Assembly: GCF_001513975.1 (NCBI RefSeq)
Contig: NZ_KQ947989.1
Coordinates: 434,001 to 498,000, forward strand
Direction: 5' to 3'
Origin: Streptomyces curacoi
Lineage (GTDB): Bacteria; Actinomycetota; Actinomycetes; Streptomycetales; Streptomycetaceae
Length of the DNA stretch: 64,000 nucleotides
Shown here: positions 51,201 through 60,560 of the stretch, piece after piece
Position numbering within the stretch: the first letter of the stretch is position 1
Layout of the letters: each line of letters opens with the position of its first letter
Translations under genes and position numbers: made by a program
Notes under the pieces: generated by a model
The model's database searches: none
What the model was told of the DNA's origin: nothing
The model's input: only the letters and a program-made list of their open reading frames with translations

Positions 51201-54200
51201 CCGAGCGTTCGAGATGGATGCCGACGCAGCGCTCGGGCCCGACTCCCAGCGAGCCCAGTTGCCGGGCCAGGGCGTTGGCACGGGCGTTGAGCTCGCCGTA
51301 CGTCAGTGTCGTACCGCCCTCGATGCCGTACTCCACGGCGGGGAGGTCGGGAGTGCTCGCCGCCTGTTCCTCGACGAGTGCGGTCAGGGTGGTGGCCGGC
51401 ATGGGGTGCGCGGTGTCGTTCCACTCCCCCAGCATCAGGGCACGCTCGCGCGGGGTGAGGACGTCGGCCAGGGCCACGGGCAGGTCGGGCCGCGTCGCGA
51501 GGTCGCCGACGAGCCGCACGAACCGCTCGACCATGGCCTCGGCGGTGTCGTCGTCGTACAGGTCGCGGCTGAAGACGAGCGAGCCGGTGATGCCGCCGCC
51601 GTCCGCCCGCTCGAAGAGGTGGAAGGCGAGATCGGTCTTGGCGGTGTAGAAGTCGACGCGCAGTTCGCTGAGCGCCAGTCCCGCGAAGTCCCTTTCCTCC
51701 TGCGGGGCTTGCTGGTGGGCCAGCATCACCTGGAACAGCGGGTGCCGGCCCATCGAGCGCGCCGGGGCGAGGGCGTCCACCAGCCGCTCGAACGGCAGCT
51801 CCTGGTGGGCGTAGGCGTCGACGTCGGTCTCGCGCACCCGGGCGAGCACGGTCCTGAACGTCGGATCGCCGGAGACGTCGGTGCGCAGCACCAGGGTGTT
51901 GACGAAGAGCCCCACGAGGTCGTCGAGGGCCGCGTCGCCCCGCCCGGCGACCGGGGTGCCGAGGGGGATGTCGTCGCCGGCGCCCAGACGGCGGAGCAGC
52001 ACGGCGAGGGCGGCCTGGAGCGCCATGAAGACGGTGCCGCCGGCCTCCGCGGCCAGGTCACGCAGCCTGCCGTGGATCCCGGCGTCGAGGGTGAAGTCGA
52101 CGGCACCGGCCCGGTATCCGGCGACGGCGGGACGGGGCCGGTCGACGGGGAGCTGGAGTTCCTCGGGCAGTCCCTCCAACCGCCGTGTCCAGTAGTCCAG
52201 TTCCGCCTCGGCGACACCACCGTCTTCGAGCAGCTGCCGCTGCCACAGCGTGTAGTCGGCGTACTGCACGGCGAGCGGCGGCCATGCGGGGCGGGCGCCG
52301 CGCAGCCGGGCCGCGTAGGCCGTCTCCAGGTCGCGCAGCAGCGGCTCCGCCGACCAGCCGTCGGTGGCGATGTGGTGGACGAGCAGCAGCAGGACGTGCT
52401 CGTCGGGGGCGAGGGCGTACAGCGTGGCCCGTACGGGGATCTCGGCGTCCAGCGCGAAGCAGTACGCGGCGGCCTCGCGCAGCAGGGCGTCGAGTTCCCC
52501 GGGCCGGGCCGGCACCACCTCGAAGGGCACGGCCGCGTCCGTGAGGACCGTCTGCCGGGGGGTGCCGTCGTGGTCGGGGAAGATCGTGCGCAGCGCCTCA
52601 TGGCGGCCCACGACGTCGTCGAGCGCGGCTTGCAGCGCGTCGGCGTCGAGTTGTCCGGTGAGCCTGACGGCCGTGTGGATGTTGTACGTCGGGCTCGGCC
52701 CCTCCAGCCGGTACAGGAACCACAGCCTGGCCTGGGCGGAGGACAGCGGCACCGGGTCGGGTCGCCGGGCCGGCCGCGGCGCGGGGCGCCGCTCGGCGGG
52801 CGAGGCCGTCAGGAGCGGGGCGAGCGCGGCCACGGTCGGGGTGTCGAAGACGGCCCGCAGGGGGACGACGGCCCCCAGCTCGGCCCGGATGCGGGCGACC
52901 AGTCGGGTGGCCAGGACAGAGTGGCCGCCGAGGGCGAAGAACTCGTCGTGGACACCGACGGAGGGCAGCCCGAGGAGGTCGGCGAACAGGGCGCAGAGCG
53001 TGGCCTCCGCCCCGGTGCGGGGGGCGGTGGCGGTGGTGAGGTGGGAGAGGTCGGGGGCGGGCAGGGCCGCGCGGTCGAGCTTGCCGTTGGGGGTCAGGGG
53101 CAGGTCGTCGAGGAGTACGACGGCGGCGGGCAGCAGGTGGTCCGGGAGCGTCGCCCTGAGGTCCCGCCTGACCGCCGGCGGGTCCAGCGAGGTGCCGGGC
53201 TGCGGCACGGCGTACGCCACCAGCCTCGGCTCCCCCGGCTGGTCCTGGCGCACGGTCACCGCGGCCTGGGAGACTCCGGGCAGCGCGGCGACGGCGGCCT
53301 CGGTCTCGCCCGGCTCGACGCGGAAGCCCCGGATCTTGACCTGGTCGTCGGACCGGCCGAGGAACTCCAGCGCGCCCCGCGCGGTCCGGCGCACCAGGTC
53401 GCCGGTGCGGTACAGGCGGGCGCCGGGCGGGCCGTAGGGGTCGGCGACGAAGCGGCCGGCGGTCAGGCCGGGGCGGCGGTGGTAGCCACGGGCCAGCTGG
53501 GCGCCGCCCAGGTAGAGCTCGCCGGGGATGCCCGGCGGTACCGGGCGCAGGAAGTCGTCCAGGACGAGGCAGCGGGTGTTCCACACCGGGCGGCCGATCG
53601 GCACGGAACCGGCGGCGGACCTCGTCCCCTCGGCACACGGCCAGGCCGTGACGTCCACGGCGGCCTCGGTGGGGCCGTACAGGTTGTGCAGCTCGGTGCC
53701 GGGCAGCGACTCGGCGCAGCGGTCGGCGAGTTCGGAGGGCAGGGCCTCGCCGCTGCACACGATCCTGCGCAGGACGCCGCGCGCCTGCTCGGCGGCGGGG
53801 TCGTCGAGGAAGACGCGGAGCAGCGAGGGGACGAAGTGCGCGGTCGTCACCCGCCGGTCGTGGATCAGCTCGGCGAGGTAGCCGGGGTCGCGGTGGCCGC
53901 CGGGGCGGGCGAGCACCAGCACGGCCCCGGTGATCAGCGGCCAGAAGAACTCCCAGACGGAGACGTCGAAGCTCGCCGGTGTCTTCTGCAGCACGCGGTC
54001 GTGCGGACCGAGTCCGTACGTCCGCTGCATCCACAGCAGCCGGTTGACGATCCCCGCCTGCGGGACGACGGCCCCCTTGGGGCGGCCGGTGGAGCCGGAG
54101 GTGTAGATGACGTAGGCGGGGTGCTCGGGGCGCAGCGGCCGGAGGCGGTCTTGGTCGGTGGGCTCGGCGGAGTCGAAGGCGGCGGTCTGCGCGGCCGTGG

Positions 54201-56088
54201 TCTCCGCGTCGAGCAGGAGCAGCGGTACTGCGGGCGGCAGTGTCCGGGCGGTGTCCTTGGCCGTCAGCACCAGCGTCGGCGCGGCGTCCTCCACCATGAA
54301 CGCCAGCCGCTCGGCCGGGTAGCCGGTGTCCAGCGGGACGTAGGCGGCGCCCGCCTTGAGCACCGCGAGCAGCGCCACCACCAGGTCGCTTCCGCGGTCC
54401 AGGGCCACGCCCACCAGGTGCTCGGGGCCCACGCCACGGGAGATCAGCAGCCGGGCGAGACGGTTGGCGCGGGTGTGCAGGCCGGCGTAGTCGAGTGCGG
54501 GTGAGCCGTCGTCGGCGACGAGGGCGGGCGCGTCGGGGGTGTGTGCGGCCTGCCGGGCGAGAAGGTCGGTGAGGTGGGCGGCGGGGACCGGGTGGTCGGT
54601 GGCGTTCCACTCCTCCAGGACCCGGCGCTGCTCCGGCTCGGTCATCAACGGGAGCCGGGAGACGGCGAGTTCGGGGTCGGTGAGGGCGGCGTCGAGGAGT
54701 GTCTCCAGGTGCCGGAGCAGCCGGTCGACGGTGCCCGGTGTGAAGAGGGCGCTGCGGTAGGTGGCCTCGATCCGCAGTCGGCCGCCGGTGAGGAACGCCT
54801 CCAGGGAGAGGTCGAACTGGGTGGTGTCGTTGTGGACGGTCTCCCATTCGGCGGTCACACCTGGCAGCCGCGGCCCTTCGAGTCCCTGGGTGAGGAAGAG
54901 AAGCATGACGTCGAAGTAGACGGACCGGCCGGGCTGTCGTTCCGGCTTCAGCCGCTCGACCAGCTTGTCGAAGGGCATGTCCTGGTGGGCGTAGCCGTCG
55001 GTGCACACCTGGCGTGCGCGCTCGACGAGTTCGGCGAAGCCGGGGTCGCCGTCCAGGTCGGCGCGCAGGGCGAGCGTGTTGCCGAAGTTGCCGATCAGCT
55101 TTTCGAGGCCGGGGAGGTCGCGGTTCATGACGGCCGAGCCGATCGGGATGTCGGTGGCGCCGGTGGTGCGGTGCAGCAGGGCCGCCAGGGCCGCGAACAG
55201 CACCATGAACGGGGTCGCTCCCGCGCCCCGCGCGAAGGCGGTGAGCCGGTCGGTGACATCGGGGGCGAAGGTGTGGAAGCGGCGGTCGCCGTGCGCGGTG
55301 GGGCGGGCGGTGCGCGGGGCGTCGGTCGGGAGGGCGAGGGGGCGGGGCGGGGGCACCAGGGTGGTGCGCCAGTGGTCGAGGTGCTCGGCCAGTCGTTCGT
55401 CGGTCCAGGTGGTGCGCTGCCAGAGCGCGAAGTCGCCGTACTGAAGGGGGAGTTGGCCGAGGCCCGAGGGGCGGCCGGTGGTCGCCGCGCGGTAGAGGGC
55501 GCTCAGGTCGCTGGAGAGCGCGTTGAACGTCCCTCCGTCCCAGGCGATGTGATGGACCGTCAGGACGAGTGTGTGGTCCTGCTCCGCGCGATGGATGAGC
55601 AGGGCGCGCAGCGGGTGGTCGGTGGCGAGGTCGAAGGGGGTCGCCGAGGCGGTCCTGGCCAGTTCCGCCGCCCGGCGGTCCCGCTCCTCCTCTGGCAGGC
55701 CCCTTAGGTCGGCCGTGGCGAGAGCCACCGCCGCCGCGGCGTCGACGACCTGCTCGGGGATGCCGTCCCCGGCGGCTGGGTACCGGGTGCGCAGCACCTC
55801 GTGCCGTTCGATCAGCCCCTGGAGGGCCGTGTGCAGGGCGGCCGGGTCGAGGGGACCGCGCAGGCGGATGGCGAGGCAGACGTTGTAGGCGGGGCCGGCC
55901 GGGTCGAGCTGCTGGAGCAGCCACATCCGCGACTGGGCGTACGACAGCGGCAGCGGGGCCGAGTCCGCCGGCCGGCGCGGTATCCGTTCGGAGCGGGCCG
56001 CGGCGTCGGCCAGACCGGCGCTCTCCAGCCTGCGGCGCAGCAGTTCGCGCTTGCGTGCCGCGAGGTCGGCGGTGGGGGTCTCCGTCAC
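48202..56088 (-). CDS. NRPS: C-A(Ser)-PCP-C-A(fhOrn)-PCP-E
   Basis: 2628 residues from GTG 56088, which overlaps the stop of the preceding gene. Domains: C1 about 45-480 (HHIAWDG), A1 about 490-1000, PCP1 about 1020-1090 (LGGHS), C2 about 1105-1540 (HHIATDG), A2 about 1560-2060, PCP2 about 2070-2140 (LGGDS), E about 2150-2600 (HHLVVDGVSW; EGHGRAE; DHGLGYGLL; FNYLGR). Pocket A1: D-V-W-H-V-S-L-V-D, a serine code. Pocket A2: D-I-N-Y-W-G-G-I-G, the same as the coelichelin CchH domain for N5-formyl-N5-hydroxyornithine. The E domain should give D-fhOrn. Both C domains look LCL-type. The tail is an acidic repeat of 21 residues. No thioesterase. Confidence 0.92.
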   Translation of the reverse strand: MTETPTADLAARKRELLRRRLESAGLADAAARSERIPRRPADSAPLPLSYAQSRMWLLQQLDPAGPAYNVCLAIRLRGPLDPAALHTALQGLIERHEVLRTRYPAAGDGIPEQVVDAAAAVALATADLRGLPEEERDRRAAELARTASATPFDLATDHPLRALLIHRAEQDHTLVLTVHHIAWDGGTFNALSSDLSALYRAATTGRPSGLGQLPLQYGDFALWQRTTWTDERLAEHLDHWRTTLVPPPRPLALPTDAPRTARPTAHGDRRFHTFAPDVTDRLTAFARGAGATPFMVLFAALAALLHRTTGATDIPIGSAVMNRDLPGLEKLIGNFGNTLALRADLDGDPGFAELVERARQVCTDGYAHQDMPFDKLVERLKPERQPGRSVYFDVMLLFLTQGLEGPRLPGVTAEWETVHNDTTQFDLSLEAFLTGGRLRIEATYRSALFTPGTVDRLLRHLETLLDAALTDPELAVSRLPLMTEPEQRRVLEEWNATDHPVPAAHLTDLLARQAAHTPDAPALVADDGSPALDYAGLHTRANRLARLLISRGVGPEHLVGVALDRGSDLVVALLAVLKAGAAYVPLDTGYPAERLAFMVEDAAPTLVLTAKDTARTLPPAVPLLLLDAETTAAQTAAFDSAEPTDQDRLRPLRPEHPAYVIYTSGSTGRPKGAVVPQAGIVNRLLWMQRTYGLGPHDRVLQKTPASFDVSVWEFFWPLITGAVLVLARPGGHRDPGYLAELIHDRRVTTAHFVPSLLRVFLDDPAAEQARGVLRRIVCSGEALPSELADRCAESLPGTELHNLYGPTEAAVDVTAWPCAEGTRSAAGSVPIGRPVWNTRCLVLDDFLRPVPPGIPGELYLGGAQLARGYHRRPGLTAGRFVADPYGPPGARLYRTGDLVRRTARGALEFLGRSDDQVKIRGFRVEPGETEAAVAALPGVSQAAVTVRQDQPGEPRLVAYAVPQPGTSLDPPAVRRDLRATLPDHLLPAAVVLLDDLPLTPNGKLDRAALPAPDLSHLTTATAPRTGAEATLCALFADLLGLPSVGVHDEFFALGGHSVLATRLVARIRAELGAVVPLRAVFDTPTVAALAPLLTASPAERRPAPRPARRPDPVPLSSAQARLWFLYRLEGPSPTYNIHTAVRLTGQLDADALQAALDDVVGRHEALRTIFPDHDGTPRQTVLTDAAVPFEVVPARPGELDALLREAAAYCFALDAEIPVRATLYALAPDEHVLLLLVHHIATDGWSAEPLLRDLETAYAARLRGARPAWPPLAVQYADYTLWQRQLLEDGGVAEAELDYWTRRLEGLPEELQLPVDRPRPAVAGYRAGAVDFTLDAGIHGRLRDLAAEAGGTVFMALQAALAVLLRRLGAGDDIPLGTPVAGRGDAALDDLVGLFVNTLVLRTDVSGDPTFRTVLARVRETDVDAYAHQELPFERLVDALAPARSMGRHPLFQVMLAHQQAPQEERDFAGLALSELRVDFYTAKTDLAFHLFERADGGGITGSLVFSRDLYDDDTAEAMVERFVRLVGDLATRPDLPVALADVLTPRERALMLGEWNDTAHPMPATTLTALVEEQAASTPDLPAVEYGIEGGTTLTYGELNARANALARQLGSLGVGPERCVGIHLERSVEMVVGLLAVLKAGGAFVPLEPSWPARRIAEVCRSAALTAVLGKPGDATVFGEDAPPFLEVGLDGPEDPDNPAVPVDPEGLAYVIYTSGSTGVPKGAMIRHRAIAHRLLWQRELLGFGTGDAALFKAPLGFDISINEIFLPLVNGGRVVIAEPGGERDVDYLLDTVERHRVTFTYLVSSMLDLLLELDGFARRARSLKHVWCGGEVLTPELFARFRAASPAVMYHGYGPAEATIGVSHVVYRTGAIRSAVSIGRPNGNTRLYVLDDRLQPVPVGVPGELYAGGVYLGRGYVNDPRRTADHWVADPFGPPGERLYRTGDLVRWQRDGTLEFLGRADNQVKIRGMRVELEEIEAILEQHPGVRRGVVTIREDAPGVKQLAGYYLAAHALGDLHGWLRERLPEHMVPRTLTALDAFPLLPSGKVDRGSLPAPETATSSAPTRVPANERERRLCELFASVLGLGRVDVDDNFFELGGDSIVSIRLVTLARKAGIALRPRQVFQTPTPAGLAASAERTDTALVDEPVGEAELTPIMRWTAGPDGSYAGLAQAVLLVTPPDLTYDAAVGALQAVLDRHDMLRARLTDKLAVPGEGAVRACELLSRVRDAALDDQLAAAVARLDPAAGRMFQAVWFTDSGRLLLVAHHLVVDGVSWRIIASDLAEAWRSGRPLPRSGTSFRTWSRLLVEEASKPERVRELAWWTGKLERSRPFLERDLGTAGSLRERTLALPDEVTAPLLTSVPAAYHAAVPDVLLTALALAAAAWRERRSEPTGRSLLVGLEGHGRAEDIAEGVDLSATVGWFTTFHPVGIDSGPLDLDEALSGGPAAGTALKRIKEQLRAVPDHGLGYGLLRHLNPDTAPALEKLPQPQLLFNYLGRFTASDAAGEPWELAPEAPMLRVPPERGRPAAFGLEINAVAVEEAGGLRLHVSAFWPDGFLTESEAGDLLGLWERALRGFARHAEASPAGGLTPSDLPLVELTQEDIDDFENDFENDAENDFESDFDD
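48205..48267 (-). repeat. Acidic DFEN repeat encoding the NRPS C-terminal tail
   Basis: The last 21 codons of the upstream NRPS read DDFEN-DFEN-DAEN-DFES-DFDD, built from a 12-bp unit (GACTTCGAGAAC). Related pieces (GGACGACTTC, TGAGCCC) are repeated again in the 47-bp spacer before the next gene. Confidence 0.8.
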
Positions 56089-59000
56089 TGGTCTCCGCCT
56101 TTCAGGAGCCGTTCGAGGGACGTGGTCCAGAGCCCGGCCAGCCGTTGGATCTCGGTCTCGGCGAAGAGCCGTTCCGGCCACTGCCAGCACACCGAGAGTT
56201 CCGTTCCGGTGATCACCGCGTCGACGGCGAGGGCGTGGGCGACGGGCATGCCGGGGTCGGCGCCGCTGCCCATGGCTCCGGTCTCGGGTGCGCTGGTGAA
56301 CACGGCGGTCTCCCGCCGCTCGCCCAGCGTCATCCGGCCCAGGTAGCCGAACTGGATCTGGGGCTCGGCGAGTCGGGACAGTTCCGCGGCCGTGTCCGGG
56401 TGGAGGTGGCGGAGCAGGCCGTACCCGATCCCCTGGTCGGGCGGGGCGGCCAGCTGCTCGCGGATCCGCCGCACCTGGTCCGCTTCGGGTGGGGCGCCCG
56501 CCTCCAGCCGGACCGGGAAGGCGCTGGTGAACCAGCCGAGGGTGCTGGACAGGTCGGCGCCGGGCAGGAGGTGCTCGGCACGGCCGTGGCCCTCCAGGGC
56601 GATCAGCACTGAGGGATCGGGTGTGCTCCGCCAGGCCGGTACGGCCAGGGCCAGTGCGGTCAGCAGCACCTCCTGGACGGAGGCGAGGGATGTGGTGGTC
56701 AGGGGTGCGGTGATGTCCGGGCCCAGGGTGGTCCAGTGCCTGCGGATCGTGGCCCTGGTGTCGCGGGCCGGGTCCAGCGGTGCGGCTCCCAGGGGCGGTT
56801 CGGGCCGGGCCAGCATCCCCTTCCAGAAGGCGAGTTCGGCCGACCGGCCGGGCGCCAGCTCCCGCAGCGACCGCGCCCATTCGCGGAACGACGTGCCGGC
56901 CGGTGACAGCTGCCTGCCCTCCCAGGCCGCGGCCAGATCGGCGACCAGCACACCCCAGGACGCCGCGTCGGTCACCAGGTGGTGCAGCACGACCAGGATC
57001 CGCCCCTCGCGCCCCGGCCCGGCGTCGAACCACAGGAACCGCGCCACCGCCCCGGCCGCCGGATCGAGCTCGGCCACCAGCTCGTCGAACGCCTCCGGCA
57101 CCAGCGCGCCGATCGCCGTGTGGTCCAGCCGCTCGGCGTCGACGCGCCGTACGCAGTCGGCGGCGCGGGCCGCGCCCACGGGGGCGGCGTGGAAGCGCCA
57201 GGTGCCGTCCTCGGCGCGGGCGAACGTGGCGCGGAGCAGGTCGTGCCGGTCCAGGACGGACTGTACGGTGCGGTGCAGGCCGTCGAGGTCCATGCCGGGC
57301 GGGGTCCGCAGGAAGCGCGCCTGGCTGAGTGCGCGGAAGGGGTGGCCCCGCTCGGTGAGCCGGGTCAGCGTCGGGGTGAGCGGTATGGCGCCGGTTCCCG
57401 CGTCGGCGTCGGTCGCCTGGCGGGGGGCGGCGCCCGCCCGTTCGGCGAGTTCCGCGATGGTGGGCCGCTCGAACACATCACGCGGCGAGATCGCCAGCCC
57501 GGCCGCCCGTGCCTGGCTCACCAGCCGCATGGACACGATGCTGTCGCCGCCGAGCGCGAAGAAGCTGTCGTGCACCCCGACCGTGTCCAGCCCGAGCACC
57601 TCGGCGAACAGCCCGGCGAGGCGCTCCTCGGCCGGGTTGCGGGGCGGCTGCGCGGCCGGCCCCGCGGTCCGGGACGGCGGCGGAAGGGCGGCGGTGTCCA
57701 GCTTGCCGTTGAGGGTGAGCGGGAAGCCGTCCACCGGGACGAACGCCGACGGCACCATGTAGTCGGGCAGTACGGCGGCCACGGCCCGGCGCAGCAGCTC
57801 CGCCGTCTCCTCGGCAGGCGGCACGGACAGGACGACGTAGGCGACCAGGCGCCGCACCCCGGGCGTGTCCTCACGGACGACGACCGCCGCCCGCTCCACC
57901 GGCCCGTGCTCCAGCAGCACCGCCTCGATCTCGCCGGGTTCGATCCGGTAGCCCCTGATCTTGACCTGGTCGTCGACCCGGCCCAGGCACTCCACCAGGC
58001 CGTCCTCGGTCCAGCGGGCGATGTCGCCCGTGCGGTACATGCGGGCACCGGGGTCGCCGCCGAAGGGGTCGGCGACGAAACGGCTCGCGGTGGCGGCCGG
58101 TTGACCGAGGTAGCCCCGGGCCAGGCCGGCGCCCGCCACGTACAGCTCGCCCTCGACGCCGACGGGTACGGGGTTGAGGTGCCCGTCGAGGATATACAGG
58201 GTGCCGCCCGCCACGGGCCGGCCGATCGCGGGCCGCTCACTGCGGGCGAGGTCGCAGTCGGCCGAGTCGACGGTGCATTCGGTGGGGCCGTACAGGTTGT
58301 GCGCGGCCAGGCCGTCGGTCTCCCGCAGAGTGCGCCACAGGTCCGGCGGTACGGCCTCGCCACCGACGCCCAGCACCTTCAGTTCGGCCTTCCAGTCACC
58401 GCCTTGGGCGACCAGCTCACCGAGCAGGGAGGGGGACAGCTCGATGAACTCGATGCCGTGCCGGGCGAGGAAGACGCGCAGGGCCGCGGGGTCTCGGCGG
58501 ACGTCCTCGGGGACCATGTGCAGCTCGTGGCCGGCGAACATCCACAGCATGGGCTGCCAGGAGGCGTCGAAGGCGATGGGCCAGGCGTGCCCGACGCGGA
58601 GGGGGCGGCCTCCGGCCGCTTGGCACGCCGGTGTGTGCAGGGCGGCGTGGTGGGCGGTGAAGAGGTTGGCGATGGCTCGCTGCGGGATGACCACGGCCTT
58701 GGGGCGGCCGGTGGAGCCGGAGGTGTAGATGACGTAGGCGGGGTGTTCGGGAAGCAGCGGGCGGATCCGGTCGGCGTCGGTGAGGTCGGAACCGTCCCGG
58801 TCGTTGAGGGGCGGGTCGTCCAGGAGGAGGGTCGGCACCTCGCACACGGGCGCCGTCTCACGGGTGGCCAGCAGAGCGACGGGAGCCGCGTCGGCGAGCA
58901 TCCCCGCGATCCGCTCCCGCGGCCATGCCGGATCCAGCGGCAGATAGGCCGCGCCCGCCTTCTGGATCGCGAGGAGTGCGGTCATGGTGTCCGGAGTCGG

Positions 59001-60560
59001 CGGCAGAGCGAACGCGACGATCCGCTCCGGCGCGGCACCCGACTCGACCAGGCGGCGGGCGAGTCGGTTGGCCGCGGTGTTCAACTCCGCGAACGTCAGA
59101 CTGCGCCCGTCCCCGACCACCGCCACCGCGTCCGGAGTACGAGCCGCCTGCGCCTCGAACACCTCCGGCATCGTCCGGTACGGCACCGGCAGCCGCTCCC
59201 CGACCCCGCCCGTCAGCAGCGCGTGCCGCTCCTCGGGCGCCAGGACGTCCAGTGCGGCCAGGGGGACGTCGGGGTCGGCCGGCACGGCCTCCACCAGCCG
59301 CTCGAAGCGTTCGGCCAGGCGCTCCACCGCCGCGCGGTCGTAGCAGTCGGGGCGGAACTCGAAGACGATCCCGAGCCGTTGCTCGGCCAGCACGGCCAGG
59401 GTCAGCGGATAGTGGGTGGCGCCCGTGCCCTTGACCTCGACGATCCGCAGTCCGGCGGCTGCCTCGGCCTCGGCCACCGAGGCCTCGTCGATCGGGTAGT
59501 TCTCGAAGACCAGCAGGGTGTCGAAGAGGTCGCCCGCGCCGGCGAGGCGCTGGATCTCGGTGAGGCCGAGATGCTGATGGCCCATCAGCCGCGCCTGCTC
59601 GTCCTGGAGTCGGCGCAGGAAGGAACCGGCGCGCTCGCCGGGCGGGACGGTCACCCGGACCGGCACCGTGTTGATGAACAGGCCGATCATGGACTCGACA
59701 CCGGCGAGTTCGGCGGGCCGCCCCGCCACGGTCGCCCCGAACACCACGTCGTCGCGGCCGGTCAGCCTCACCAGCAGCAGCGCCCACAGCCCCTGCACGA
59801 CCGTGTTGACCGTGATGCCCCGGCTCCTCGCGAACTCCTTTATGCGGCCGGTCAGTTCCTCGGTCAGCCGCAGGGTGTGCAACTCGGGCGGCACCGGGAC
59901 CAGCCCGGCGGCCGAGGGCGCCAGCACCGTCGGCGCCACCCCTGCCAGGGCCTCCCGCCAGGCGTCGGCGGAGGCCTCCCGGTCCCGGCTGGCGAGCCAG
60001 GCCAGGAAGTCCCGGTACGGCCGTACGGCGGGCAGCGGGGCCGTGGCGCCGGGGGCGAGCTGGGCGGCGTAGAGCTGGAGCAGTTCGCGGACCAACAGGG
60101 GGATGGACCAGCCGTCCATGAGGAGGTGGTGGTTGGTGAGCACCAAGCGCCACTGGTCGGGGGCGAGTTGGACGAGGGTGAGGCGCAGCAGTGGTGGGTC
60201 GGTGAGGTCGAAGCGGGCGGTGGCGTCCGCTTCGACGATCCGGGTCAGCGCCTGCTCGTCGGGGACTGCCGCTTCGGTCCAGGGGACGGGGACCTGCTTG
60301 AGCACCACCTGCACCGGTTCGTCCAGGTCCTCGTGCAGGAAGGCGCTGCGCAGGTTGGCGTGCCGGGCGAAGAGTTCCTCGGCGGCGGTGCGCAGCAGGC
60401 CGGGGCGCAGGGGGCCCTCGATCTCCACCAGGGACTGCATGGTGTAGACGTCCTGGGCGCCCTCGTCGAACAGGGCGTGGAAGAGCAGGCCCTGCTGGAG
60501 CGGGGAGAGCGGCCAAACGTCCTCGACCAGGGAGCCGTCGTCCCCGGGTGCCTTGCTCAT
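56085..60560 (-). CDS. NRPS: C-A-PCP-E, substrate unassigned
   Basis: 1491 residues from ATG 60560, GGAGG 5 nt upstream; its start overlaps the stop of the upstream NRPS (ATGA). Domains: C about 12-450 (VEDVWPLSPLQQGLLFHALF; HHLLMDG; DCL-like, as found after epimerases), A about 460-960 (YVIYTSGSTGRPK; FDASWQPMLWM), PCP about 975-1045 (FALGGDSIVSM), E about 1055-1480 (HHLVTDAASW; EGHGRAEH; DQGIGYGLL; FGYLGR). In the E domain the usual DG-x-SWR and NYLGR motifs are DA-x-SWG and GYLGR, but the catalytic HH and D are kept. Pocket read: D-A-Q-E-G-G-L-V-D, not assigned. It adds and epimerises one residue. Confidence 0.9.
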   Translation of the reverse strand: MSKAPGDDGSLVEDVWPLSPLQQGLLFHALFDEGAQDVYTMQSLVEIEGPLRPGLLRTAAEELFARHANLRSAFLHEDLDEPVQVVLKQVPVPWTEAAVPDEQALTRIVEADATARFDLTDPPLLRLTLVQLAPDQWRLVLTNHHLLMDGWSIPLLVRELLQLYAAQLAPGATAPLPAVRPYRDFLAWLASRDREASADAWREALAGVAPTVLAPSAAGLVPVPPELHTLRLTEELTGRIKEFARSRGITVNTVVQGLWALLLVRLTGRDDVVFGATVAGRPAELAGVESMIGLFINTVPVRVTVPPGERAGSFLRRLQDEQARLMGHQHLGLTEIQRLAGAGDLFDTLLVFENYPIDEASVAEAEAAAGLRIVEVKGTGATHYPLTLAVLAEQRLGIVFEFRPDCYDRAAVERLAERFERLVEAVPADPDVPLAALDVLAPEERHALLTGGVGERLPVPYRTMPEVFEAQAARTPDAVAVVGDGRSLTFAELNTAANRLARRLVESGAAPERIVAFALPPTPDTMTALLAIQKAGAAYLPLDPAWPRERIAGMLADAAPVALLATRETAPVCEVPTLLLDDPPLNDRDGSDLTDADRIRPLLPEHPAYVIYTSGSTGRPKAVVIPQRAIANLFTAHHAALHTPACQAAGGRPLRVGHAWPIAFDASWQPMLWMFAGHELHMVPEDVRRDPAALRVFLARHGIEFIELSPSLLGELVAQGGDWKAELKVLGVGGEAVPPDLWRTLRETDGLAAHNLYGPTECTVDSADCDLARSERPAIGRPVAGGTLYILDGHLNPVPVGVEGELYVAGAGLARGYLGQPAATASRFVADPFGGDPGARMYRTGDIARWTEDGLVECLGRVDDQVKIRGYRIEPGEIEAVLLEHGPVERAAVVVREDTPGVRRLVAYVVLSVPPAEETAELLRRAVAAVLPDYMVPSAFVPVDGFPLTLNGKLDTAALPPPSRTAGPAAQPPRNPAEERLAGLFAEVLGLDTVGVHDSFFALGGDSIVSMRLVSQARAAGLAISPRDVFERPTIAELAERAGAAPRQATDADAGTGAIPLTPTLTRLTERGHPFRALSQARFLRTPPGMDLDGLHRTVQSVLDRHDLLRATFARAEDGTWRFHAAPVGAARAADCVRRVDAERLDHTAIGALVPEAFDELVAELDPAAGAVARFLWFDAGPGREGRILVVLHHLVTDAASWGVLVADLAAAWEGRQLSPAGTSFREWARSLRELAPGRSAELAFWKGMLARPEPPLGAAPLDPARDTRATIRRHWTTLGPDITAPLTTTSLASVQEVLLTALALAVPAWRSTPDPSVLIALEGHGRAEHLLPGADLSSTLGWFTSAFPVRLEAGAPPEADQVRRIREQLAAPPDQGIGYGLLRHLHPDTAAELSRLAEPQIQFGYLGRMTLGERRETAVFTSAPETGAMGSGADPGMPVAHALAVDAVITGTELSVCWQWPERLFAETEIQRLAGLWTTSLERLLKGGDQ

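Noticed and set aside
49999..54504. 1501-codon open frame on the plus strand
   Set aside because: Shadow of the high-GC NRPS on the other strand; the translation is repetitive and low complexity, without domains, while the minus frame has complete C, A and PCP motifs.
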